A DNA stretch of 64,000 nucleotides, taken from Nageia nagi (Eukaryota > Pinophyta). The stretch is taken from assembly GCA_050084985.1 (NCBI GenBank), contig JBITNC010000001.1, positions 92,628,001-92,692,000 of the forward strand, in the 5' to 3' direction. Position 1 is the stretch's first letter, and each line of letters opens with the position of its first letter. The position numbers were made by a program, and so were the translations under genes. The notes below the pieces were generated by a model. It did no database searches, had not been told where the DNA came from, and saw only the letters and a list, made by a program, of their open reading frames with translations. Shown in pieces: positions 1-11,959 of the stretch.

Positions 1-707
1 TTTTTTGACTCCTACCTAAAGGAAAGTTACCTTGGTAATCACCTCCAAGTGTAACTGGCTCTATGGCTTCAAGTGTGTTATGTCGGTGGGTACAAAGAAG
101 TAAGAATTAACGGTTGGTAGTGACATCCAACTCGTTCATGTTCAATTATTCTTTAAGGCCTTATAAAATACAATTTAAACAAGTAAGATGCAATTATGCA
201 TACTACCCTCCCCAACATTCATGTCCATTCATTTATCTTATCTTAATGTGATACAATCAAAATTTTATTATAAGATGGATCTTGACCTTAATAAACCCCG
301 TTGTTCTTTTTTAATTATAATGTGATTCATTATCCAACCTCTTAGTGATGTTCATTAACCCCTTCTAGCTATGGAAGTATTATGTGTAGCAAATTTCCAA
401 ATAAGATGTGAATAAATTTTACCTCTTTCACTTAACTTATTTCTGATCACTTAAGATCGCTCGAAGTGCAAAAGTGAGAGCATACTTTGTTAAGTGAAAG
501 TACTTAGTGTATTCGAATCCACCCAATCCATTAACCTTTTAATGTGATTTGTACTATCCAAAACCTTGATTTATTTTCCTTAAGTTCATTCCAAATTAAG
601 TGTGATTCATTTACCCCTTCCAATTGTGGAAGTATTATGTGTAGTAAATTGCCTCCTCTTACTAGTAAGAGGTCATTAGGTGTAGATAAATTAACCCAAT
701 TAATGAT

Positions 708-965
708 AGTGTGAGTGTGAAAGAAAAGAAAAGTTAATTTACCCCTTGTTATCAAGTCTATTCTGGTCACCTTAGATCGCACGAAGCGCAAAGGGAGAGC
801 ATAAGTAGACAAGATAAAAAGTATTAATGTGTATGTAGTGTGAGTGTGAAAGAAAAGAAAAATTAATTTATCCCTTCTTATCAAGTCTATTCTAGTCACC
901 TTAGATCGCATGAAGCGCAAAGGGAGAGCATAAGTAGACAAGATAAAAAGTATTAATGTGTATGT
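708..965. repeat. 129-bp tandem duplication in the leader of D
   Basis: Two nearly identical copies start at 708 and 837 (period 129). Each contains the conserved CG-rich core with GATCGCACGAAGCGCAAAGG (second copy CATGAAGCGC, one CpG change). A third, more diverged copy of the core lies near 455-480. The same core occurs once in the leader of element C at about 49343-49370. Confidence 0.85.
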
Positions 966-1164
966 ACCCTTCACCCAAAGCATGAAAATAAATACATAAC
1001 TTCATACATAAAGTAAATTAATAAAAGATATGCATTTAACCTTTTCTACCCATTCTTATATGCACTCTAGGCAAAGGAATCACATTCAAAAATATTTTTC
1101 CATAACATAATTTTATTTTACTTTTTCAGAAATAGCAAAAAGAGATAAAATGACTTGGATATGA

Positions 1165-1340
1165 GTCACCGGTGTTTAGACAGAGAATGCTGGTGTTTAG
1201 TGACAGTCGTCAGCGTTCGATTATGGTCACTGGCATTTAATGATAGTCATCGATGTTTGATTCCGGTCACTGGCATTTAATGATAGTCACCAGCATTCGA
1301 TACCGATCACTAGCATTTAATGACAGTCACCAACATTTCT
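1165..1340. repeat. 20/40-bp minisatellite next to the PBS of D
   Basis: Units of 40 bp built from two ~20-bp halves, one with GGTCACTGGCATTTAATGAT and one with AGTCATCGATGTTTGATTCC, are repeated about four times with point changes. Related half-units are also visible inside the LTR around 2055-2140. The array sits between the leader and the primer-binding site. Confidence 0.75.
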
Positions 1341-1464
1341 GCAACAAATTCCTAAAAAAGCACAAAACCTAAAATTTGAAGTTAATACATGGAAAAATCT
1401 GAAAAAACCAAAGAACAGAAAGGTAGAATCATAAACAAAAAATCTCCCTCTTAATAACGGAGGG

Positions 1465-1483
1465 GACCTCCTTCTAGCGCGAG
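1465..1483 (-). other. Primer-binding site of element D
   Basis: On the minus strand, two or three bases after the LTR end (CAACA), comes TCGCGCTAGAAGGAGGTCCC. The same GCGCTAGAAGGAGG core lies at the same place in element C (there TGGCGCTAGAAGG), as expected of a tRNA primer site. I cannot name the tRNA with certainty. Confidence 0.65.
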
Positions 1484-1485
1484 AA

Positions 1486-2319
1486 TGTTGCAATGAAAAT
1501 TGAGCTAGAATATAGAATAAAATAAAATAAAAATTATTCTCCAATCTTCATTGAACCTCAAATTATATAACATAGATAGACATGTTGTAATTGCAAAATG
1601 ATATTCAATCTCAGTTCAAACTACAATTTGCCCTTAGAAGGGACTTTTACAAATGTTATGTGCCAAAATAAGAGTATTAGATCTCCATTATTTTTGAGTT
1701 AGCTTGCTTCTTTTCTTGATGTAGACAACCTGTAAATCCTACACACATGCAAAAGATAATAACATCAAAGCATCTATGTATAACATTGTATTAAAATGAA
1801 ACTAGCATAAAACAATAAAAGGAATGAGTTCAATAAGATTTTGGCAGCATTACCCTACTTCAAAATTGGGTTCAATTGGGGTCCATATTGCTTTGTATTA
1901 GCTTGTATTTATAGATTTTCAGGTGAGATGTTCCAAGGTTGGAAAGGGGAAGTGAAGAGCCACCGTAAGTCGTAACTGACCCCCTCTATCCAACTCATCT
2001 TGGAAGACGAAGCGTTCCAACTTCCTTTTTGATTTTTTATTTGGTTGTTGTAGAGTCACTGATGTTTGTATGTCGAACATCAGCGATCGCCTCAAAATGT
2101 TGGCATTTGATATGGAACACTGGTGATTGGTTAACTATATTAAAATGATCACCTAACAGTCAAATTTCATCGAAAAGGGGCCATGTGACCATTCATTTTG
2201 CATGCACTCGATGAGAGCTATCCAATAATAGGGTTTCTAAACCTATTTTATGTTGTCACACCGAGTTATGATTATTCTAATGTTTACTTGGTTAAAGAGG
2301 GACATTTTAGGTGTCTACA
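1486..2319 (-). repeat. 5' LTR of element D (834 bp)
   Basis: On the minus strand it starts TGTAGACACC and ends GCAACA, i.e. TG...CA. The start matches the LTR starts of element C (TGTAGACACTC) and element A (TGTAGATACCC). The partner LTR lies outside the window, so target-site duplication cannot be checked. The base after it on the plus side (2320 onward) continues element A. Confidence 0.8.
1901..1914 (-). promoter_or_regulatory. TATA box in the LTR of D
   Basis: CTATAAATACAAGC on the minus strand, about 405-420 bp into the LTR. The same word, TATAAATACAAG, occurs in both LTRs of element C, so it is probably the conserved LTR promoter. Confidence 0.6.
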
Positions 2320-2324
2320 AATAT

Positions 2325-4534
2325 CAAGGTGGTTTTGATCAAAGTTTCAATAGAGGTAATAAATCACAACCTAGGGCATGATCTTTATCTCCACAAGTTC
2401 ATGGGGTCTATATATATCAAGATCCTTATTTTTCTAAGAAGAAAGAAATTTCTCTAAGAAATAGGTAAAATGAATTTCAAAAATATCATTTATCTCCATG
2501 TTAAGATAAATAACAAGTATATGAACCTCCTTAGCCATTGTTGCCTCCTAGACCATCTTGTCAACCTCCACCTCTAACACCACCATATGGAAAAGGTTAT
2601 TATGATGCATGGATACCTTCAGAGTGTGGATATATACCTTTTCAAGGATATGAAGAAGAAACATATCCAAGAGAAGGAATATATCTAAGAAATGAAGAAT
2701 ATCCTATGTACTTCCAAAATCAACCACAAGAAAGGGAAACTAGAGAGGATGACTATCTATATAAAAGATTAAAAGAAGTAGAAAATAATTGTTATATGCA
2801 AGATAAATAAAAAATATCTTATAAAACAATTTGCAATGAAATAAGGAAATTCCTTTTAAGTTTGAAATTTCAAAAATTGAACCATTTAAAGGAAAGGAAG
2901 ACCCTAAAGAACATTTAAGGATATTAAAGTATTCAAGTTATTTAATTGCTAATGATAATGCATTAATGCTATGTATTTTTTCAATGATGTTTGTTGTTAA
3001 AGAAATTGATTGGTACAATAATCTACCCGAATATAGCATTAGCTCATATTCTCAATTAGCAAATTTATTTCTAGAGCATTTTAAAATCAACATTAAATAT
3101 AAGACCATTATTGATCTTACAAGGCTGCAACAATTTCCTTATGAATTAGTTATTGATTCTATTTAATGATAAAGGGTGATATTAACAATTATGCCTTATA
3201 CTTTACCTTAAGAATAATTGGTCAAATTATTTAGTCAAAATTATTTAAGACCTCTTGCTAGTGCATTGTTGATTCAACAATATAAAACCTTTGAAGAAGC
3301 TATCTCTCAAGTAGTCACAATTGAAAAAGTTAAAATTCAATATGGAGAGATAAAAGGTAAAAAATGAGAAGGTTATACTAAATATAAGAATCAAATAGAA
3401 CAAACTAGTAAACAATTACTAGCTAATAAGGTTTCAATTGCAAAAGAAATGAAACCATCTCCACCTCAAAATGTAGAAAGAGATTTTATAGCTAAATAAC
3501 AATTTACACCCTTATCAAAATCTCTTTATGATATTTTGAGAAAGTTATGTGACCATAAAATAATTACTTTTCCTAATATAAGGCCAAAAAATCCTAAAGC
3601 TAAAGAAAGTAGATGGTATAATAAAAATAAATTTTGTCATTTTCATCATCAAAAGGGTCATGATACAAATAAATGTAGAACACTAAAGAATGTAGTCCAA
3701 GATTTGATTGAAAATGGAAATTTGAAGGTTGATAATCCTATTGTAATTCCTAATAAAAACTTAGGGATTTATCAAAACCTACTTCCACAATATCTAGCTC
3801 ATAATGTTTCATTGCATCCACATGAAAATCAAGTAACACACAAATGATTTCATGATAATTCAACTTTCATAGGCATAATAAGTGTTGCTACAAGGCCTAA
3901 AAGATACAAGGGAGGAAAAATGGTACACCAAATAATCAACAAGATAAGGTTTATGTACAACCTCACATACCTAAAGTACAACCTCCTAAAGTTCCTATAA
4001 AAAGTGCTTTACATTAGCAACTAAAAAATTCATACATAAAAATATCTTTGTTTGAGTTATTACAACAATCCAAAGATCATAGAGATGCAAGAATTAATTA
4101 TTACAAAAAATTGAATTAGATATAAATGATCCTAAAAATTTTATAGTTTTTGTAGAAAACAACCAAAAACCCACAATAACATTTTATGATCATGAAATAA
4201 AAGATCCAATTGGGACACAAGGATCAAATCCACCTTTGCATATCATAGCTAAAGTTGATGGAAAAACATTTAAGATAATTCTAATTGATGAAGTATCAAC
4301 CATAAATATTATTTCAATGGCTGCATATAAGAATTTAAATTTTCCCTTATCACATATTTCAACACCATCTCTTCAACTAAAAGCATTTAATGATGCTTTA
4401 TGTTTAACGATAGGGTCAATCTCATTACGTATTACTCTAGGATCAAGAATGGTACAAACCTTATTACAAGTTATTGAAGGAGATATTACACAATACAATA
4501 TTCTCTTAGGAAGGCCTTGGATTAGACATATGTA
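2325..4534 (+). pseudogene. gag: gag-protease remnant of element A (Tat/Ogre-like)
   Basis: Broken into several frames. It begins with a Pro/Tyr-rich N-terminal part (2538-2810). Next is the Retrotrans_gag core (2966-3166), with WYNNLPEYSI followed by LANLFLEHF, closely matching WYNNLPRHSI in element C. A nucleocapsid knuckle of C-X2-H-X4-H-X4-C form follows (TGT at 3635 to TGT at 3674), then a basic stretch. The aspartic protease region (4236-4534) reads ILIDEVST where C has ILIDEGSD, so the Gly of the D-x-G active-site loop is lost. It ends with LLGRPWI, which in C lies just after the protease. Several stops and frameshifts rule out function. The C-X2-H...GH.T..C knuckle is typical of Tat/Ogre-type plant gypsy gag. 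Confidence 0.8.
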
Positions 4535-5589
4535 ATGTGTCCCATCAACATATCATAATTTATCCAAAACCTCATTTGTTGAATTTCTAGAACAAATTTC
4601 ATATGGAGGATTTAAATTAATGCACATGATAACACATTGATATGTCAACTCATTACATTTCTTGGATTCTCATCATTACAACCCCATGAGTCATTTGTTG
4701 CACTTATCATCACTCACATAGTGTCACAAAATATCTTTTACTAGGATTCCATGTTTAATTACATTATCAAACATAATCCATCACATTGTTCCATTGATCA
4801 CTCCCTTCATATGTGATGACACTTTCACACCATCTCTCATAATCAATTGTTATAATCCTTAATACAAAATGGGTTTAATCATGGAGAGTCAAATAAAGAT
4901 TAGATCCAAAAAAACCATAAAAATAAAAATATCTTAAAGTCTCAAAAAATGAAATATTTTTAAAATCCAAATAAATTAAAATATACAAAAAATTAAAAAA
5001 CTCTATAAAATTACAAAAATTATATATCTATATATACACTCAAAAATTATATTTCTAAAGTGTCTTGGCTATTAGGTGTGATTCCCTATGTATCCATACC
5101 ATATCATTATATTATTTATATATTTTTTTATTAGTTCCATTTTCATAAAACTATGAAGTGTCAAACATGAAAATTTTTAGTAACTTACCAAATACCAAGA
5201 TATACATATGAACCTTACATCCATCCACATATAATTCATATATATAGTTGTATGTACAAGTAAAGAAGTAGTTTATGAATATAATATTCATATTCAATTT
5301 TGGTCAAAATATATTCTATAAAGTTTTCAAAACTTGGGATGATAAACAAATATAAATTTGATACATTTTCAAGATTTTGTGAACTCATACACATTCTCAT
5401 ATTTTTAAAATCTCAAAAAAATGAAAAATAAGATGTTACATGAGCATAATTTTGATTTAAGAGATTATTCATCCTATTATTTGCTTCATCCCAAACCTAA
5501 GGATTCAAAAAAAAAAGGAAAAAGAGGAAATAAAAAATAGACAAAAGATTCAAAATCATAAAAATAAAAAATATACAACTACATGATTC
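4535..5589. other. AT-rich internal region of A, no gene seen
   Basis: No coding remnant recognised. Rich in A-tracts and short TA runs. Since element C also has a non-coding stretch here, this is probably an inherent part of the element rather than lost pol. Confidence 0.5.
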
Positions 5590-5875
5590 TTGGATGATTA
5601 CAGTATCATCTATGGGGGCTATGGATCCTTGAATGGAAATAGAGCAAGGTTTTAATAGTATTTAGGGGTTAGTCCTCATTAAGGCTATAAACACATGTCT
5701 GGTAGTGAGGTATACCTTACTATGGTGTTATGTCTAGTCTTTATGATGGACCTCTATGCATTTCATAAGGATGAATTAGCTTATATATTTTATGCTCATG
5801 AAATATTAAATTTGAGAGCATTTAGAGAAGGAAATGAACATCATTGCACACATATGAGTTCATAGTAATTTTTTA
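5590..5875 (+). other. Block shared with element C (conserved 3' segment, possible small ORF)
   Basis: Starts near GATTCTTGGATGATTACAGT and ends near CATCATTGCACACA. It aligns with the reverse complement of 43995-44330 in element C over about 280 bp. In one frame (5746-5856) it reads FHKDELAYIFYA then LRAFREGNEHHCTH; C has FHMDELVYIFYA then LRLSRDGNKHHCTH. Agreement at the peptide level suggests a small coding exon or a remnant of one. I do not recognise the family. Confidence 0.6.
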
Positions 5876-6770
5876 TATATTATAACATTTTTAAATCATC
5901 ATTAGTAGATAAAACCAAAATAAAGATTATCTGATGAAGTTAGTTTGAATATTTAGTTTATTATACTTCTTTATCATATTATACATTCACTTCATCTCAT
6001 GATATATATATTATTATGGTCTTGGTAAGTTAATTATGATATTATGTTTGACACTAAAATAGTTATACCATTCATTTATCCATTTTTAATGAGTTTATAT
6101 TTATAGTTACATACAGTCATACCACTTGTACCATTTCACACATATGTGTCACTCTTTTATTTGTGTTCAAAATCATGTGTATAAATAGCTAAGAATGGAA
6201 AATGATAATATATAATTATGTAATATTTTAATTAAAATCTTGTCCCAATCATAATTATATCATTGTAATTATATAATGATAAGATTAATAATAATTCAAA
6301 TTGTTAACATTGCATTATTTGTTATCACCAAATATAGAAAATCCATTTATTCAAAAACATATTCTAACAAACTAGGATAATATAAAATAATTATTACCAT
6401 GCCATCAACATAAACTATAGCATTAGAATCAAACATTGATTTCTAAAATATCTATATGAAAGAAATCTTAATTTTATCATCTATTACATATAACACATGA
6501 TAATATCTAGGAAAGCAATAACTCATCAAATCATCATCATAACCTTAATATACACAAGCATAGGCATACAAATATATCATCATATATATCAAAAAATAAT
6601 CATAACATATTCCATCACCCATTCATTCAATTAAACCAATCATAATCATCATGACAAAAAATGAATATAATGTTTCAACATCAACTAATATAAGTCCATG
6701 AAATAACATTAAAGTTTGAAAATAGCATAAATAAAAGAATAAAATACTTAAGTATTAGGAGCATCCTCAT
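5876..6770. other. AT-rich region of A, no gene seen
   Basis: Only AT-rich, low-complexity sequence; no coding or structured repeat recognised. Confidence 0.5.
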
Positions 6771-6774
6771 AGTC

Positions 6775-8760
6775 ACTACCCTCACCACCACCACCACTAG
6801 TCTCACTAATCTCTATTCCTCTCTACACTTAAAGGCTACCTACACTTCTCTCTTGGTCTACTACCCAAATATTTGAAGATGTGTGCCTATGATGAGAAGA
6901 ATAAGTTGTGGCACTCTTGCTAGGAACTATTGGAGCCTTGTCTCTACCACTTTAAGCATTGGCACCACCTTGAGTCTCACTACCTATCATGTGGGGAAGA
7001 GTGTTAATATATAAAGGAATCTATCCTAAAGAAGGTATTAGATAATCTAAACTAAAAACACATGCAAGAATACCTACAAGCCAACTGTCAGAGACACCTT
7101 GATAATAATCTGTCTACTTGTATATGTCTCTAAAAAAAATGATGAGTATCTCTCTACTCTTGCTATAATACCCTTTCATCCCATATGTTAATTTGAATAT
7201 TAGATAGTATCTCATGCTACATCCCTCTCACATCTATCCTTATCTCTATCAACCTTATACTAGATTCTATACTCATCTAAATGCCTAAACTACTATAGCT
7301 AAGCTCATAAGGACTCATTCTCTTTGTGGGACTAATCAAGAAAAGATAAAAATTTCCCAAGTAAAAAATTAATCTCATTGATCTCACCTAGTAAAGAGTC
7401 ATAACTCTGAACTTGAGGGGTTGTTCCCTCCTCCTCTAAAACTCCATCACCATGAGGCATATTCTCCTTAGCATGGACATCCATCTTTGGTACATCCTTA
7501 GCCTAACTCATCTCCACATTAGGTCCTTCCTCTCTAATAATACCTACACCTACATCATACACCTATCATCCCACTCATAGAACCTAATTTCCCTTCTCAT
7601 CCTCCTCTAATTCATCCTTCCATCAAGAAAAAAAACCTTGATCACTCCAACATAATCATCATCCACCTCCTCCTTAATATTCTTATCCCTAGTGGGATCT
7701 AGTTTAGCATACACAAGAGGCTCAAGACCATCCATAAGAAGGGTCCCCTCTCTCTGATATTGTACAATATTTTGAGAAATATCATATATCAAACCAAATT
7801 GTCTCCTAACATGCTCAAAAAAATATATTTTATTACCACTGAGGACCCTCACTTGATGAGTGCTTGCAAGCTCTACCTCTAACTCATCCCATATTGGATA
7901 CTACCAATAAGCATAAAACTTGACATGATTAGAAACAAGCTAGCTAAGTAGCCTATGATAGAATTGAACATCCCAACAGATGCCATTAATAGGATGAACA
8001 TAAAAATCCTTTCTCCATCTTAATATACTTGTTGTATAACATACATTTTCTATAAAATAAGGAATGGGAAGACCATGAGGGTATTCCATGGCTATGTGCT
8101 CATACATCCATGCCTATAAAGTGATCATCATAGTCAAAGAAGTATTCTATCCTTGAAATAATAGCTCCATGTAATACTAATCTAGTAAAGTGGTATCCCA
8201 AGCAAATACCATGCCATGTTGCATCATGTATACTACCACTTGAATAACAACTAAGGGAATCAACCACTACCAATGTTAGGCAAACTATAGCACTAAATCA
8301 TACACATCAAGTAGGATAATTTGATGCTCCCTTGGTGATCATCATGCTACTAATAATAGTATTAAATACCACATGATTTTATCTCAAATATGATAGTAGC
8401 AACTCTAGCAGTCCCAAAGTTGAGAATCATCCATATTCATAATGTGTTGAATATATTGATCATGGATAGGCAAATGGTAGATTAGATGAATATCCTCTAT
8501 GATAATCATCATCTCCCCTATCAAGAGATAAAAGGTATAAGTGATCGAGTCCCATATCTCAAGCAAAGCTACCATAAGAGGGTACTCCTGATGAATATGA
8601 CCCATGAAGAGTGAAGCCCACACCCTAGAGATATGTGTGTTTCTCATCAGTAAGGAATAGAAATCCCTCCAAAATAATGGTTCAATAATGATCCCTAGGG
8701 TTGAAAACATCTTGTAGCTAGAATACATGACACACCAAGTTAAAAAAAAAAAAAACATTT
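6775..8760 (-). pseudogene. Antisense plant mobile domain (PMD) pseudogene in element A
   Basis: On the minus strand, opposite to gag. From 8758 the frame is open for 117 codons and continues in the same frame, with several stops, to about 7607. PMD hallmarks are visible. EIWDSITYTFYLLIGEM is followed by IIEDIHLIYHLPI, matching the family pattern W..ET.TFHLP.GEMT.TL.DV..L.GLPI. Next come AWMYEHIAMEYPHGLPIPY, then WRKDFYVHP, then IYFFEHVRRQFG, the family's RQFG motif. The tail (7560 to 6775) is acidic/Ser-rich with stops. PMD (PF10536) occurs in MAIN/MAIL1-type plant proteins and in transposable elements; its biochemical role is not settled. Strand and place, between gag and the 3' LTR, match the copy in element B. 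Identification rests on motifs I can read, not on a profile search. Confidence 0.75.
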
Positions 8761-9314
8761 ACCTAAAGGTTAAACACCAATGATCAAAAAAACCAAGTTG
8801 CAAAGTTGTTGACATCCACCAACTAAATAAAGGTGAAGCTAAAGCCCTACAGCTTTGGTCAGAGACCATAATTGAAAAACTCAAAAGAGTCTAAAATATC
8901 AAAAAAAATAGTCTAATCTAAAAAATTAAATGGTTAAAAAGCTTCTAAATGCAAAAATAATTAATCCTACATTTTTCATTTTTCAATTTTAGTTATAAAA
9001 GTCAATGATTAAGTAAAAAATTAAAAAGAGGGTTATAAAACTCTACATCATCTCTGATTGGCCTCATTAACTTATCTCCTCCTTAGTGATATACTGACTC
9101 ATGAAAAGTGATAATAGGGCTAAATAGGAGGTCAAAGGATACAAAAAGTGTGAGAATTTGATATGAGCTTTGGAAAATAGCAAAAAGACAAATGAAAGTG
9201 ATAGGTCATTTTTTATTTTTATTTACTCATGAATTTAGATGTAGGTATTTTTAAATCAAATTCTACCAATTAGAATGGAACGTTGGTGACTTTAACAAAA
9301 TGCTAATGATCACT
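8761..9314. other. Non-coding region of A upstream of the PMD start
   Basis: A poly-T/A tract at 8742-8757 precedes the antisense frame. Nothing else recognised. Confidence 0.4.
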
Positions 9315-9321
9315 TTATATA

Positions 9322-9386
<65 letters not shown>
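9315..9386. repeat. (TA)n microsatellite
   Basis: About 70 bp of TA repeats with a few TG interruptions. Confidence 0.95.
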
Positions 9387-9387
<1 letters not shown>

Positions 9388-9408
9388 CTAAAATCAACCT
9401 TATAGCAT

Positions 9409-9553
9409 CTCATCATGAGTCCTTGATGAGGTGACATCAAAAAATAATCTCATCATGATTCCTTGATGAGATAACATTAATAAAATATCCCATCATTAGT
9501 CCTTGATGGGATAATTATCATTTTAATACCTCTCATCATGAATCCTTGATGAT
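9409..9553. repeat. Array of four 22-bp hairpins, ~40-bp period
   Basis: Four copies at 9409-9430, 9449-9470, 9489-9510 and 9532-9553. Copies 1 and 2 have arms CTCATCA and TGATGAG around an 8-base loop. Copy 3 has CCCATCA and TGATGGG, a paired change that keeps the stem. Copy 4 has CTCATCA and TGATGAT, losing the outer pair. The array lies about 0.55 kb before the 3' LTR of A, just after a TA microsatellite. Confidence 0.85.
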
Positions 9554-10092
9554 ATCTAAAAAAAATTTGTAAAAATTAAAATAAGAAAGTCTCCTACTTA
9601 TCAACTGGACCAAAGTAACATGTTTAAAGATACTAAATCTCACAAATGATTCAAACTTCAAAAATTGAACATGATTTAAAAGCATACTATGACCTTTTGC
9701 ACAAGATCATTATGTAACCTCATTTTTAGGATAAAGAGTAGTAAAATTAAATCAACTATATACCCTAAACAAGATTACTATATGTACTTGTTTCAACATG
9801 TGGAGAAAAACTATAATCTCATCACATAATTGCCACAAACAATATATAATATAGAGATAGATGCAAGTGATGTTCTGATATACACCATACTTATTTTCAA
9901 AATAAATCAAGTGCAAAAGATTAGGATATGATTTATTCATGATTTACCCAATAAAATTTAAATTATTTGAAATATTAAATCAATTTAAAGCATTAACCTA
10001 AGAGTCAAAAACACAAGTTAGGGAACTTGAACACACCCATTTTTAAAAATAAAGGAAATTTTTGAATTATCCTCCATTTTCATTAGTGAATA

Positions 10093-10109
10093 ATTCAAAA
10101 AGGGGAAAA
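10093..10109 (+). other. Polypurine tract of element A
   Basis: ATTCAAAAAGGGGAAAA directly before the LTR start TGTAGATACCC. Element C has AATTCAAAAAGGGGCAAAA before TGTAGACACTC, so the plus-strand primer and LTR edge are shared. Confidence 0.8.
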
Positions 10110-11020
10110 TGTAGATACCCAAAAATGACCCTTCTTTGAAAGTTGAATAAGGAATACAAAAAATTAATACATTATTATAAAAGTTATAATAAAATAAAAA
10201 TGCTAGAACCTAACTTCAAACATCAATAACCCAATCCAAACACTAGCATTTGCTCCAGGATGTCATGAATATACAATTAGCAAAATTAAAATAAGATAGT
10301 GAACTATTGGATGATTCATCCCTGAATCTATGGATTAGTAGTGAGCCCATGATCAATTTTATAGCTTTATGCATAAGACCATGACCATTTTGGATCTACA
10401 TGAGCTCTTAAACTAGGTTTTTAGCCTCTAAAATGTGAAATCCAACCAATTTTCAAATCTATAAACAAAACCATCAAAAATGAAGAAAGGGACCTGAATT
10501 AGAAGTAAAATTACTCTACAAAAATTTATTTAGAGCTTTTTAAGATTTAATTTCTTTAATTTTATACTTATTCATGCATTTTAGTTTAGTATTTTGATAT
10601 TTTGATATGAACAAGTATGTTGATAGTCTATTTTGTCATGTGTGTAGGGTCCACAAGTGCTAAAGTGAAAATTATAAAGGTATATTAAAGAGGTAACAAT
10701 TGAGAAACAAGGTACTAAGTTGAAGAGAAGCAAGAGAGGAGAATCAATAAAAAATATACTCTAGTTACAGAAATGCTAATGACTACATATTGAACTCCCA
10801 TAATTGGAGATAACCATTGATGACTTCATCCAAAATATTGGTGTACTTCGTAAAATCCCATGAGGAATAAAAACACATATTTGTAATAGCCCTTCAATCA
10901 AGAAAAAAAATCTATATATTATTTTGTACAAATTGATTCGATAGGAGAGTAATTAAATACACATTGGTATTTAATGTGTGTTTGTCTTGTTTGCTAATAG
11001 GTTACTTCTTTGGGTCAACA
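10110..11020 (+). repeat. 3' LTR of element A (right end approximate)
   Basis: Starts TGTAGATACCC after the polypurine tract. Parts match the D LTR read in the same sense, for example the word around CATGTGTGTAGGG at 10638. The right end is set at GGGTCAACA (11020) by analogy with the CAACA end of D; no partner LTR is in the window. Confidence 0.55.
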
Positions 11021-11959
11021 ATATGCATCAATTGAATAAACTAGATGGTTTGTGAGTAAATGAGTAAAGTTCAAGTAGTATATGTTTTGTGAATATTCTT
11101 ACCTTATGAATATCTAACTTCCTCTCCCTTTAAGTTAGAACTAATTTCAAAAATGTTCTTTGATCTAATGGATTACTTAAATATTGTAACCTCAAGATTT
11201 GAAAGTGTATAATTTAAATTAGAGGCTAACTAATCCTTAAGTTGGATTCTCATTTAAATTATTAATTTTACTCTTGATACATCAACAAATAACTTATGTG
11301 TAAACTTACATCATCTCATGGTTAGGTTACAGTCATTATTTTACACTCTACCATAGCCTCAAGTTATGAGAATCATCATGTATATAAAGAAAGCTTCATT
11401 AAAAATATTAGGAAAAAAAATATCTACCATTATTAATATGTGGAATACATCTAGGATACCTCACTAAACTATTAATCAAATGGGAAATTATTCTTAAGAG
11501 GAATGGTGATCCTTGATAGAAATGGGATTAGGAGGAAAATGCTAACATCAAAAGCATTACATTAAATGGTTAGTGATGGAACCATTATGGTAATCACAAA
11601 GAATAGATATAGAGTTCATAATGATTATCATAAGATATCATCAAAATGATTGGGTTACATTAAAATTTCAATGAATGTAGCACAAATAAGTAATACTAAA
11701 CATGTAAAGTAGATTTACATCAAAAAATATTTATTTCCCATTTTATATAATGAAATTTAAAAGTGGTTCTAATACTTTGATACTATGAAGTATATATTGC
11801 ACCTATTCTTTATCCCTTAGTCTCCATTATTGTAATAATTTAGGTCCCATTTATCCTATTAGTAAGTAAATAAGAAGAGAGTAACATGTGAAATTCATCC
11901 TTCCCTTTGAAACAAATCAATCTTCAACTAGATAAACTCATTTTGCATTCTTTCACAAA
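11021..11959. other. AT-rich flank of A, no gene seen
   Basis: No coding or repeat structure recognised on either strand. Confidence 0.4.

Larger units (their letters stand above)
1..2319 (-). mobile_element. Element D: 5' part of a Ty3/gypsy-like LTR element (leader, PBS, 5' LTR), truncated by window edge
   Basis: Read on the minus strand, an LTR (2319 down to 1486) is followed by a primer-binding-like site and a leader that runs off the left edge. The leader from about 150 to 660 and 740 to 1080 matches the leader of element C (48.83-49.5 kb) almost word for word in long stretches, so D and C are related. The first ~150 bases on the minus strand hold a short coding-like stretch with one stop that may be the start of gag, but it is too short to be sure. 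Element D is inserted in the gag region of element A, whose plus-strand sequence begins at 2320. Confidence 0.75.
2320..11020 (+). mobile_element. Element A: decayed gag-protease LTR element with antisense PMD gene, interrupted by D
   Basis: Plus strand: gag-protease remnants (2325-4534), a long stretch without pol, an antisense plant-mobile-domain pseudogene (6775-8760), a TA microsatellite and hairpin array, then a polypurine tract (10093-10109) and 3' LTR (from 10110). The 5' end is left of element D, outside the window. The polypurine tract and LTR start are almost identical to those of element C, and the gag is alignable with C. The 3' end at about 11020 is an estimate. No RT, RNase H or integrase motif was found in the 5.6 kb between protease and the 3' LTR. 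Confidence 0.7.

Noticed and set aside
531-983. 150-codon minus-strand frame with a repeated peptide
   Set aside because: It is a translation of the 129-bp tandem duplication in the leader of D; no family and no conservation of the frame in C.
9315-9386. TA repeat as a possible origin or terminator
   Set aside because: Simple (TA)n microsatellite; similar runs at 15070-15110 and 41983-42037 show no associated structure.
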